Shown here: one piece after another, positions 55,119-64,000 of the stretch | Position numbering within the stretch: position 1 is the first letter of the stretch | How the letters are laid out: each line of letters opens with the position of its first letter | From: Ganoderma boninense | Lineage: Eukaryota; Basidiomycota; Agaricomycetes; Polyporales; Polyporaceae | DNA: 64,000 nt | Reading direction: 5' to 3' | Assembly: GCA_002900995.3 (NCBI GenBank) | Contig: CM035312.1 | Location: forward strand, 2,033,275-2,097,274 | The notes under the pieces: model-generated | Seen by the model: the letters and a program-made list of their open reading frames with translations, nothing else | What the model was told of the DNA's origin: nothing | The model's database searches: none | Program-made: the position numbers and the translations under genes

Positions 55119-56944
55119 GTGTTCTGACTTGAATGTAGATGAAAGCAACGGATGCAAGGGAGGAGGACGACTGGTGATGATGGTGGTGGTGGTGGTGCAA
55201 GTCCAACGGAGAGGATGGAAGCCTTATGAGCGCGCGCTAGTTGTGATACCGCCGCCATCGACACGTTCCTATTTACCGTACCTGGTCCGTCGCAACCAGG
55301 GCACGCATGACAAACGACTTCTCTTTTACCGATTGACACGTCCTAAGGGCCCCCGAAACCTTGGGACGGGAGAAGACTTGGCTTGTGGGTGAGTCGCGCT
55401 CCGCGATGTGCATAGTTGAACGGAGCTGATCCAGGACTCTTCAAGGGCAGAGTATAATCTTCAGGGGAACTATAGAACAGAGTATGCAGTCGCGTGCACT
55501 TGCAGAGTCGGCAGCGCAGCACTTGCCATGGACTCGCATCATTCGAATTCGAGGGACCTCGGCATTATCCTCGACCCAATCCATCATGTCCATTCGTCGA
55601 TGCTACCAGCTTGCCAACAAGTCTCAAGTCGCACCGTGGCCAAACCAACGTGGAAGGCTACCTAGATGCCCAGTGCGAAAGCCATAGCCCCGTGCTGAAG
55701 TCACCTCATAGACTCGTCCACGCGTATATGGCTGTATAATGCCTGCTACAGAGAGAAACGCGTTAGCGGACAATTATCGTCGAAGTTCCCCCGTGGTCTC
55801 GGCACAAAAAATAAAACTTCGGCCACTCGAGGTGCAGTCTGAATCATTCAAAATTGGAGTTTTATATACCGTACTAGTATACATAGAAGTAGAAGTAGGT
55901 GGCCTGCCGGATAGCAGCTTGGTGGGCAATGGGCGGAGAAATGGATGACGCACATGGTCGTACGCGTCGAACTTAGGTCCGATGCCGTGTTGTTGTGCGA
56001 TCGCTTGGGGGACTCGTGCACGGGAGGCCGCTGAGGGGGTGGGAGTGGGAGTCCGGTAACATCTCCACGCCGAGCAGCACCAGCAGATGACTATGCGTGA
56101 TATGTCGGATGAATGTGCTGCAGCGGCGTAAGACCCTGAGTCTGCTGTACCGGACGAACGGGCGGTTTGTCGGTGGACTGCGGACGGGTGATTCGTGTGC
56201 CGATCATCCAAAGCGGAGCATCCTCATGTAGGGGAAAGTGGTGAAAGGCGGTGGGCTCCTGCTTTGTCTTTCTTGGTACCATCATGTCGGTCTGAGACAG
56301 AAGTCGTTCGCCGTTGGCCGATTGGCCACGAGGCGCTACGTCCATTCACGCCTCTCGTTTCCCAGGAGACACGAATTCTGACAATAGAAAACACTTAAGC
56401 ATGAACCGTCAGTGAACATGAATAACGGTTTGAATACACGAAGATAGGTCTCAGCAGGAGCTCATGCCCTGCACGAGTTATTCTGCGCCTAGTATCTGGA
56501 GCGTAAGCGTTTGAACTTGGGCCACATGGTTCAGTGCCCGTTTGCAATGTTTGCCCTCGCCACCTCCAAGAGGGCAGCACGAGGAACAAAAGAAGAGCCA
56601 CTCGGGTTCCCGATATAGGAAGACGCATTGACGCTTCAGTCATCAGCGGAGGCCAGCTTGTGGCGTGGTACCAAAGCATGCGCGCACCATAAAGAGACGA
56701 TACAAAGCGTCTCACGGTCAAACGTTGCAACTAAGCACCACAAAGCGTTCCTGGACGTAAAGCTATTTGAGGAGCTCAGGAGTGGATGGGATACGACGCA
56801 ACTCCCCCACATTCCTCTCCAACATACCTCGGCATCCCAGAAGCTATTTCAACCACCTGTAAACTCAGTGTCTAACAGTCAGTGGTTGAATCATTGCGCG
56901 TGCTTACTGCATGGAAGGTACTGACGCCAATAAATTGGGCAGGC
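55119..56944. other. 1.8-kb stretch with only doubtful frames
   Basis: A minus-strand frame 56091-56345 (MMVPRKTKQEPTAFHHFPLH then EDAPLWMIGTRITRP) and an overlapping frame 55774-56211 have some coding look but no splice logic that joins them. A small gene is possible here, but I cannot support its structure. Confidence 0.3.
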
Positions 56945-57991
56945 ATGCTCACTCGCACAGCACATGCTGCCCAAATCGCCGCAGAGCAAGCCGCGCAACA
57001 GCTCGCTCAGCAGGCCGCTCAGCAGGCCGCTCAACAGCTCAACCAACAGCTCGTCAACGACAACCGCGTCGTCCGATTCGCGTCGAGGGATCAATTCTTC
57101 TCCCCGCCACCCGACCAGGACGGAGACAGGGAGATGGGGGGTGCCGCGACCAAGACAGCGCGTGGGGGCAATGGCGGCACCAAGACAGCGCGTGACGGGG
57201 ATGGGGACACGGAGATGGGGGCAAGCGACACCGAAACAGTGCGTGGCGACGACGGCGACACGGAGATGGGCGACGACACGGCTGCGAACACGAGCGAGGC
57301 CCCACAGACCCGGACGCGCACCGCGACCTACAAATATGGCCCTGTCGTCCGCAGCCCCGACAAGAAGGCTCGCGCCTCGCGCCGCCAGAAGACAGTGCGC
57401 AAGAGGGGCGCCAAGGCCCATGCGCCCAACAAGAACGCCAACCACAAGAAGCCCGCGGCTTCACCGGGTCCTACACGCAAAGAGGAGCCGTACGTCCTAG
57501 TGCCAACCTTCCCGAAGCACGGCAAGGGAAAGCCCGCCACGAAGGACAACACCCCGGGACCGTCCAACCATGGCCCCTCGACGCCGCCCACGCGTCGTGA
57601 GCCGCGACCCACCGCCCTCCGACGCGTGAAGATAGAGGCTTCCTCCCTCGACCGGCTGGTGAGCGGAGGCCTCGGACCCGGGTGGATGTTGAAGAACCCC
57701 GTCCGCTGGTACCGCGACGGAAATGGGCAGTTCGTGCGCGACGGCTCGCTGCCGCCCGATTACTTCGCCGCAGAGGAACTCAAGATGGTCCAGCCGCCCC
57801 GTGCCGACTCCCCGCCTCCGGAGGCGTCGCAGTACGAACGCTGCGACACGGAGCCGCTCGGGGACTCTGAGGACGAGATGCCCCCGCCTCCGGGCCCCGT
57901 TCGGCGCAAGCGCAAGACGAGGGCCCAGGCCATGGCCGAGATCGACCGGAGTAAGGTCAGGCGGAGCGTCAGGATCATGAACATGAAGTAA
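56945..57991 (+). CDS. Low-complexity nuclear-looking protein with DGDTEMG repeats
   Basis: A 348-residue intronless frame. It opens with an Ala/Gln helix (AAEQAAQQLAQQAAQQAAQQ), then three imperfect copies of a Gly/Asp unit (GDREMGG, GDTEMGA, GDTEMGD), each preceded by an ATKTARGG-like or TETVRGD-like word. A strongly basic region follows (KKARASRRQKTVRKRGAKAH). After a Pro-rich linker comes the only globular-looking part: VKIEASSLDRLVSGGLGPGW, NPVRWYRDGNGQFVRDGSLP and PDYFAAEELKMVQPP. The C-terminus PVRRKRKTRAQAMAEI is a likely nuclear-localisation signal. No family is recognised. The start at 56945 precedes the Ala/Gln helix; a longer frame from 56882 is open. Confidence 0.55.
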   Translation: MLTRTAHAAQIAAEQAAQQLAQQAAQQAAQQLNQQLVNDNRVVRFASRDQFFSPPPDQDGDREMGGAATKTARGGNGGTKTARDGDGDTEMGASDTETVRGDDGDTEMGDDTAANTSEAPQTRTRTATYKYGPVVRSPDKKARASRRQKTVRKRGAKAHAPNKNANHKKPAASPGPTRKEEPYVLVPTFPKHGKGKPATKDNTPGPSNHGPSTPPTRREPRPTALRRVKIEASSLDRLVSGGLGPGWMLKNPVRWYRDGNGQFVRDGSLPPDYFAAEELKMVQPPRADSPPPEASQYERCDTEPLGDSEDEMPPPPGPVRRKRKTRAQAMAEIDRSKVRRSVRIMNMK

Positions 57992-58755
57992 TCGGGCCCG
58001 CACCATTGTTCCCGAGGTGAATATTCCGTAGAAGCGTTTGAGACCGTCATGATCCTTGCTAGTTAAAAATCACTTTATGTCTATCCGTGTATGACTCACA
58101 TGTATGCCCTATGCCTATCTTTGAAATGCATCGTATTCTCATCCTGACATCGTCAACTGCGGCTTTCTGGGCCACTTCTGTGCGAAGAGTACGATAGGAG
58201 CAGGCATCAACCGGAGCAGCGATTGGCAATTGGGACGAACCATACGATCACGGCCCGAACGTAGATGCCATATACGGATCGCCTCTTCACCTTGTTCCTC
58301 TTGCGGCTACTTACAGGCGGCTTGCTGTTCGCACAATAGAGCTACCTGCCGTGAACTCATATATATGATCACATTGTCCCCGCGTGCTGAGCCATAAGCC
58401 GAGACCAGGACATGCTGGCAGTGCCGGTCCAGGATCAAAAGAACTCGGTTGTTTCAAGTGACAGCACCGGTTGGAATCGATCGTTCGCAGGGCCACAGAA
58501 TTCGACCAGTGATGTAAATATCAGCGCAAGCGAGCAACAGGAAGGGGGAAGTCCAGGTGGAGGTGAGCGGCGTCGACTCGGAGGGCGTCGGTATCGGCAA
58601 CGTCGTCGCCGACGCTGTGCAGCCCGACGCGCGTCTATGTGCGGCCGGCAAAGGCCGCAAGAGGCGGAGAGAGCGGATTGGTCTTTCACGCGCTTCTGTT
58701 GTGCTCGCCGTGTACCACTCCTCGCCCAGCTTCGGTCAGCTTCAGGATCCCTTCG
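57992..58755. other. Spacer upstream of PEX13
   Basis: The last 250 bp are very GC-rich, and frames on both strands are Arg-rich shadows. This is the probable PEX13 promoter and leader. No separate gene is supported. Confidence 0.35.
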
Positions 58756-60023
58756 ATGCCTTCCCCACCAAAGCCTTGGGAACGGGGTGGTGCTACGGTC
58801 GCTGCCACACCCGCCCCGGCCACACCAGCACCTACGACGACGACGACGGTTCCAGTGGCGAGTACTCCTGCAGCGACATCCGCACCCTCTACCTCCGCAC
58901 TTCCTTCGGTCCCCACACGACCAGCTGCATTCTCAGGAGCGACGACATCTGCACTTCCTACAACAGCTACTGCCCTCAACAACTCTTTCTCATCACCTTA
59001 CTCCTCCTACTCCCCTTACCGCTATGGCTCCACATATGGCTCCTCCTACTCCCCCTACGGAATGAACAGCATGTACGGCGGCATGGGCTACGGAGGGTAC
59101 GGCGGATACGGTGGATACGGCATGAATGGCATGTACGGTGGCATGCCAGGCATGTACGGCGGCATGGGCGGGCCCGGCGGCCCCTTCGACCCCAACAACC
59201 CCTCCCTCTCCCAGACCCTCGAGTCGACGACACAGCACACCTTCGCGCTCCTTCACTCGATCGTGCAGACGTTTTCGGGCGTCGCGCAGATGCTCGAGAG
59301 CACCTTCATGGCGACGCATTCGTCCTTCTTCGCCATGGTCGGCGTCGTCGAGCAGTTTGGCCAGCTGCGCAACGCCCTCGGCAGCGTCCTCGGCCTCTTC
59401 GGCCTCGTGCGCTGGATGCGCAACCTCCTCACCGGCCGCTCGTCGCCCCAGGGCGCGATGCGTGGCGAGTTCCGTGACTTCATCAATGGGCGGCCCGTGC
59501 AGGGTCCCCAACCACCTGCGCCGAAGGCGAGCAGGAAGCCCCTTATCATCTTCCTCCTCGCCATCTTCGGCGTGCCATACGCCATGCACAAGCTCATCAA
59601 GATCCTCACCGAGCGGCAGCAACAGCAGCAGGAGGCGCAGATGGTGGCCGGGCACGCCGTTGGCGGCCCCCTCCCACCGCTGGATCCCTCGCAGCTCACG
59701 TTTGCGCGGGCGCTCTATCCGTTCGACCCGAGCTCGCAGGCGGAGCTATCGCTCAAGGAGAACGAGATCGTGGCGATCATGGGGAAGTTGGACCCCGCGA
59801 CCGGTGCGGAAGTCGATCCGAGGCTCGAGGTGCGTAACCAAAGCGCTAGATTTGTCAACCTCCGCTCACATGCCGGGCGATGCTCTGCCGACAGGTCGAG
59901 GGGAGCGAATGGTGGAAGGGCAGGACACGGGAGGGTCGAGAAGGGTGGTTCCCGAAAAAGTGGGTGCAGGTGTTGGAGAGGCGAAAACCGGTCGAAAGCG
60001 GGGAGGCCAAGAAGGTCGAGTGA
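58756..60023 (+). CDS. PEX13: Peroxisomal import docking protein Pex13
   Basis: Pex13 is an integral peroxisomal membrane protein that docks the Pex5 and Pex7 receptors with Pex14. Two exons (58756-59829 and 59895-60023) give 400 residues. MPSPPKPWERGG is followed by a Thr/Ala/Pro-rich region and a Tyr/Gly-rich repeat region (NSMYGGMGYGGYGGYGGYGM), which in Pex13 proteins forms part of the import conduit. The Pex13 core follows, with TTQHTFALLHSIVQTFSGVA and LLGLF-like QLRNALGSVLGLFGLVRWMR. A membrane helix (KPLIIFLLAIFGVPYAMHKL) and a C-terminal SH3 domain (ARALYPFDPSSQAELSLKEN, EWWKGRTREGREGWFPKKWV) complete it. The intron interrupts the SH3 domain between its RT-loop half and the EWW motif. 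Confidence 0.95.
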
Positions 60024-62816
60024 GCAAATCTCCTGCCTTTTCCAGGGTGTTACGAGTGCGTTTATTGTTTTAAATTCCTTCCCTGAGTCCTCGTGTTGTG
60101 CCTCGTGCTCGTCCGCTCGTTCGATTTCGCCGCTATTCGTCGTTGTTTTCGCTGCATATATGATACGTGATTTAGGGATGGACGGTCAATCTATCCTCTT
60201 GTACGATATAGATTACAGGGCGCTACAGCAGGCCTGCGGCGTGAACTCAGAGTGCAGACATGAATGGATGAGATGACTCCCGTCGAAGTGGTTGAAAGGC
60301 ATGAGCAAAAATTGGAAGCCAGCAGCAGCTTAAGTCTGTGTCTGGGTCCATCAACAGCAGGCGTATGTAGCTAATACATGGTGGACGATTCTCCCGCCAA
60401 TTCTGGGTCGTTCCCCGAATGATTTGGAGGAAAATCGAGGGCCCGATCGTCGTAAAATCGCGGCAAGCTTGACCGTCACGCTTTGACCGCCCCTAATCGC
60501 GGGCGCCTAAGGCCGCTGGAAGGAGTGTTTGGGGTCGTCAGAAGCGGCCAGAGAATTCGAATCGAGGAGTGCAGAAGCGACTCTAGAAAAAACGCCGTTT
60601 CTCGGTCAAAGCGTCCGATTCCCGACTTCTCCCAAAAACTGGGTCCCAGAATCGCCCTGAGAATCTACCAGAAATGAGCAGAATCGTGGACTCTGTCAAC
60701 CTCCCCTAATAGCACAGCTGCTGATGGGAAATAAAGCTTTATAAAGCCTGAGACGTCAAAAATCAAGCTTATAACCACCAACGCAATGACCCCAGACAAG
60801 CCCTTGGCGGTTGGTTGGACGTGTCGAATTCGAAGGTGCGAGAGAAAAGTGGACACTGATAAGGAAATGCGGTACGCATCAATCAGCCGTTCGCACTGCC
60901 GAGGTCGAACACGCGATGGCCACTGACCCGTACGTGTTGTCGAGGTCCTCTTACACCGCAAACTGGGTAGAGGACAATGACAGGGTACAGCATTCTGAGG
61001 AGCCGTGGTGAACGAGGATCCGACGTACGTGGTTCGGCCGTAGTTCGATCATTCCTCGTCGTGACTGACAAGCGGACGCATTCAGCTCTTCAACACATTG
61101 GCTCGACGACGACTTCCACCAACTCCAATGACGCACTCCCTGTTGTAATGCATCTCATTAGTCTCTCTTCATTCCCAACATATAATTCACCGTCCAATGG
61201 CATGAGTAACTTACTTTGTTGTCACTCCCCCTCTACCGTACCCACTACTCCGCGTCTGGGGTCTGCCCATGCTTTGCTTTGCGTTAGTCTGTTTGACTGT
61301 CTTCCACGCTGCCATATCCTGCTACATCCCATTCTGACCCTGATCTATGCTCTCTCAATTACGTGTCCACGCTGTTCTCCGACTTCACTCTGCACTGTTG
61401 TATCCTGCCAAATCTCCTTACCATTGTATTCTGAATCATCATTGAACACCACAGACGTATTGAAGGTATCTCTGTGGCATTGAAATGGCTCCGTCCCGGT
61501 GGCTGCATTTGCTTATTACCCAGAAGCCGACGTCGATTGAAGGATGGGTGACTGCAGTTGCGAGCCGACCTTCTTAATGATAGTCAGCAGCAAACAGATA
61601 TCGCGAATATTGACCATACCAACTCTGCCACTCGAGGGTGTATTCCGGGCAGCCTCTCCACGTGGTCGAACGAATTTGCCAGGACTAAAGTAGCTTGATG
61701 TCTATTGAAGCAGTCAACAACATATAGTCGAAGTTACTGCAAACATGATCTCAATATGAACATAATCCAGGAATAATGCCCGCGTGCTTCGTATGATAAC
61801 TGTGTCCCATGGAAAGGGGTGGAAATAGGATGGATAGAAAAGAGGATTATGAATACAGTATTAGAGTTCGAGTCCTAGGTCCGAAATCAAACGTCGCAAG
61901 GGCTTTCACATGGCGCCTTCGCTCTTCGAGATAATATACCTAGGGTATATTGGAATTAGTACAATGCGGTACACGTAGTCTCCACACGACGAACCAAGCA
62001 TGGAGAACGCCTGGTATCCACCCAAGGATCCAAAGCAGTATGTTGATCCAGAAATCTGTGGTTCAGCGAAAGCTCAGTAAGGACGTTTCTGGCCATGGCA
62101 CGACGTTGTCCGACCTGCTTTCAATCCTCGCTCTTGACAGTGCAAAGAAGGAAAGTCAGCAGACGTCCTCAGTTTCTAACGAACACACGCCGCTCACTGA
62201 AGAACACGGCGAGGGGCGGTATGAAGCTGCGGGTATGACGTCAGAAAGTTCTCCCGACTGCAGCCGAACTCATTCTCACATCGCAAGGAAGTATAGAATG
62301 ACGTCGCTGGTAGGGGAGACCTGATCGGCCATTGTTTACGGTATCCACTGGGTGGTGTTTGAAGGACTGAAATGGCGTTGCAGACGTCGTGAAGGTCGTA
62401 GGGGAGAGAGGGGGGCGAAGGGCTCGACATCAAGGGCATGCTCAATATATAGCGTGGCGCAGCAGACCTCAGCGTGTTCCACAACAGCGCGCCAAGACAC
62501 AGCCAGCTTACTTGGAAAATGCAAACGTCAGCTCCATAGGCTCACCTTGCGCCTCGCCGACGTCATTGTTCGGGCATAATCGCCCTTTGGCATTAGACGC
62601 CCTTGCCCAAGTCAGGATGCGAGATTGATTAGGCTGTGGTGAATCGTCAAGCTTTGAGACGAGACGATGCAATCCAACTGACAACTGGAGACTCTTCTGA
62701 ACAGCATGTCAGCCTAGAAACAGCGCGTGCTTCGCCCGGGAGAGCCATTAGGCTATTAATTGGAGGAGATTAACCGTCTGTTCCAACACCACGGTGACCT
62801 GCGACGACAGGGGAGG
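60024..62816. other. Gene-free stretch after PEX13
   Basis: No gene is supported. A frame at 61950-62324 (+) has some coding-like residues (SGHGTTLSDLLSILALDSAK) but neither a clear start nor a splice partner. The 60420-60660 segment is unusually rich in TCG/CGA words but has no terminal repeats I can find. Confidence 0.3.
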
Positions 62817-62823
62817 TATATAG
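62817..62823 (+). promoter_or_regulatory. Possible TATA box
   Basis: TATATAG about 78 nt before an ATG at 62894 that opens a 93-codon frame (MSRLKLDSGCETSPQLTTKK). The frame itself is not recognised, so this is weak. Confidence 0.25.
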
Positions 62824-63300
62824 ATCGACCCTTTCTAGCCTCACGCTAGTCACTCGTCACGCAGACGAAAACCGCCATCAGGCGATAAATCGGATGAGTA
62901 GACTCAAGCTCGACTCGGGTTGCGAAACAAGCCCACAGCTCACGACGAAAAAGGTAGAGATCATGATTGTGAAGATCGGATTGTCGTGTTCAACGATTCA
63001 AGGGGCCCAGACTCTCCTTCACGACATCACAAGTACAGCTTCGAATGCGACCTGTGAGCTACTCTGGGTCTGCTTTCCATCTCCGTCCACATCACAAACG
63101 TATGCCAGGATCACGATGCGACTGCAAACGCTGGTTGTTCTCCCGAGTTCCGCCAAACAGAGGGATCGGCGATGACGTAGCAGCTCTGCGGTGAGTGCAA
63201 CTTCAGCGAGTCTCACTTCTGCAACGAATCTCAGAGCATACAAATCGTGACAGCGAGGAGACGATGGATTTGCCACGACACGGCCATCGAACCCTCTGTC

Positions 63301-63344
63301 CTAGAGATGTGTTCTGCATGCCTGGCAGAAGAGCACATCTCTAG
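63301..63344. repeat. Long near-perfect hairpin
   Basis: CTAGAGATGTGTTCTGC (63301-63317) is followed, after a 7-nt loop, by its reverse complement GCAGAA-CACATCTCTAG, interrupted only by a GAG bulge (63331-63333). It forms a 17-bp stem outside any gene I can support. Confidence 0.8.
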
Positions 63345-64000
63345 TCGTGTGGAATTTGGAGCTTGAAGGCCACAGGTACGTGGGTCAAGATAGCACTCCC
63401 ACTCTTTCCCTATTGCGTGAGCTAGAGGGTATATCTTCGCCAGGAGGCCCACGATGATGGATGCCCAACAATCCATGAATGCGAGGGTGAACTGCCTCCG
63501 TCGAGTGCCAGGACGATCGGCGTTCACCATCGATTGTCCCCGATCGACCAAAACGGAACTCGAACGTAGCGCACCTCAAGCGTACAAAGCCCCAACGGAG
63601 TTTGAAGCCTCTGTGCAAGCCTGGTCTCCTGGCATCGCAGGAATCTCAGCGACGGGAAAGTAGAGAGACCAGCTGGTCGCCAAAAACCTGGAGGCGCCGT
63701 GAGTCTTTCCGCGTGCCAGGAACGGCGAGCCCGACATACCTTATTTTTTAATATCGCAAGCTTTGGCGAGCCACAGAAGTTCGTGCAGGGTCACCATGGC
63801 ACTGGAGAGGACGAGCGTCGACTCGGGCGAGGACAAAAGGCAGAGGCGTGGCCCCATCAAGTCGGACTTTTTCTCCGGCGTCTGCCGAGGGTCAGGGTTG
63901 GGCCAGGCGCAGTCTTCCTCTTCTCTTCTCCATCTTATCCTCTTGTTCTATGTTGTCGACACAAATCGCTGCCTTCATCACTGCTAAGCTCGCCGAACGC

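Noticed and set aside
58557..59477. 306-codon plus-strand frame overlapping PEX13
   Set aside because: Same strand but wrong frame; PEX13 (TM helix, SH3, YGG repeats) explains the region.
61868..61890. GAGTTCGAGTCC T-loop-like word
   Set aside because: The flanking bases do not form a T stem and no D arm or acceptor stem is found upstream.

Overview
This is nuclear DNA of a filamentous basidiomycete, most likely an Agaricomycete of the polypore kind (inference). The basis is a GC-rich genome with genes cut by many introns of about 50-65 nt with GT(A/G)NGN donors, typical mushroom families (GT61 transferase, short F-box/LRR protein, OPT and MATE transporters), and eukaryotic housekeeping genes. 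No bacterial operon, phage, CRISPR array or recognisable transposase was found. All exon joins were made by eye from splice signals, reading frame and family resemblance.

Layout. (1) 0-12.9 kb: a GT61 glycosyltransferase (-) and an MFS transporter (+) diverge from a shared spacer. Both need several small frame corrections. An F-box-like gene (-), a gene-poor stretch with short CTGTAG-rich blocks, and an intact MATE exporter (-) follow. (2) 13-22 kb: SAM50 (+), a small Cys-rich gene (+), an oligopeptide transporter (+) and a class I-type histone deacetylase (-). (3) 22-38 kb: an accessory block with a paralogous family of acidic proteins carrying C2H2-like fingers (A+, B- truncated, D+, E- frameshifted) and a second family of short acidic proteins (C-, C'-). 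Each C gene lies directly upstream of a finger gene on the same strand (C-B and C'-E). The N-lysine methyltransferase EFM7 sits inside this block. (4) 38-46 kb: gene-poor flanks around mitochondrial ribosomal protein uL16m (-) and a divergently transcribed small basic protein (+). (5) 46-60 kb: housekeeping genes: spliceosomal PRP3 (-) divergent from decapping factor DCP1 (+), several small uncharacterised nuclear-looking genes, an intron-containing tRNA-Asp, and peroxin PEX13 (+). (6) 60-64 kb: no convincing gene.

Gene relations. Four divergent pairs share short upstream regions: MATE/SAM50, uL16m/small basic protein, PRP3/DCP1 and GT61/MFS. OPT and the HDAC converge with 46 bp between stop codons. 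The strongest candidate for something undescribed is the repeated acidic-protein plus zinc-finger cassette at 23.4-37.5 kb. Two copies of the acidic gene share a nearly identical intron and second exon but have largely different first exons, and two of the four finger genes are broken. The second theme is that GT61, MFS and gene E are disrupted only by one- or two-base length differences, often next to short homopolymers, while their neighbours are clean. This is either recent decay or local consensus error.
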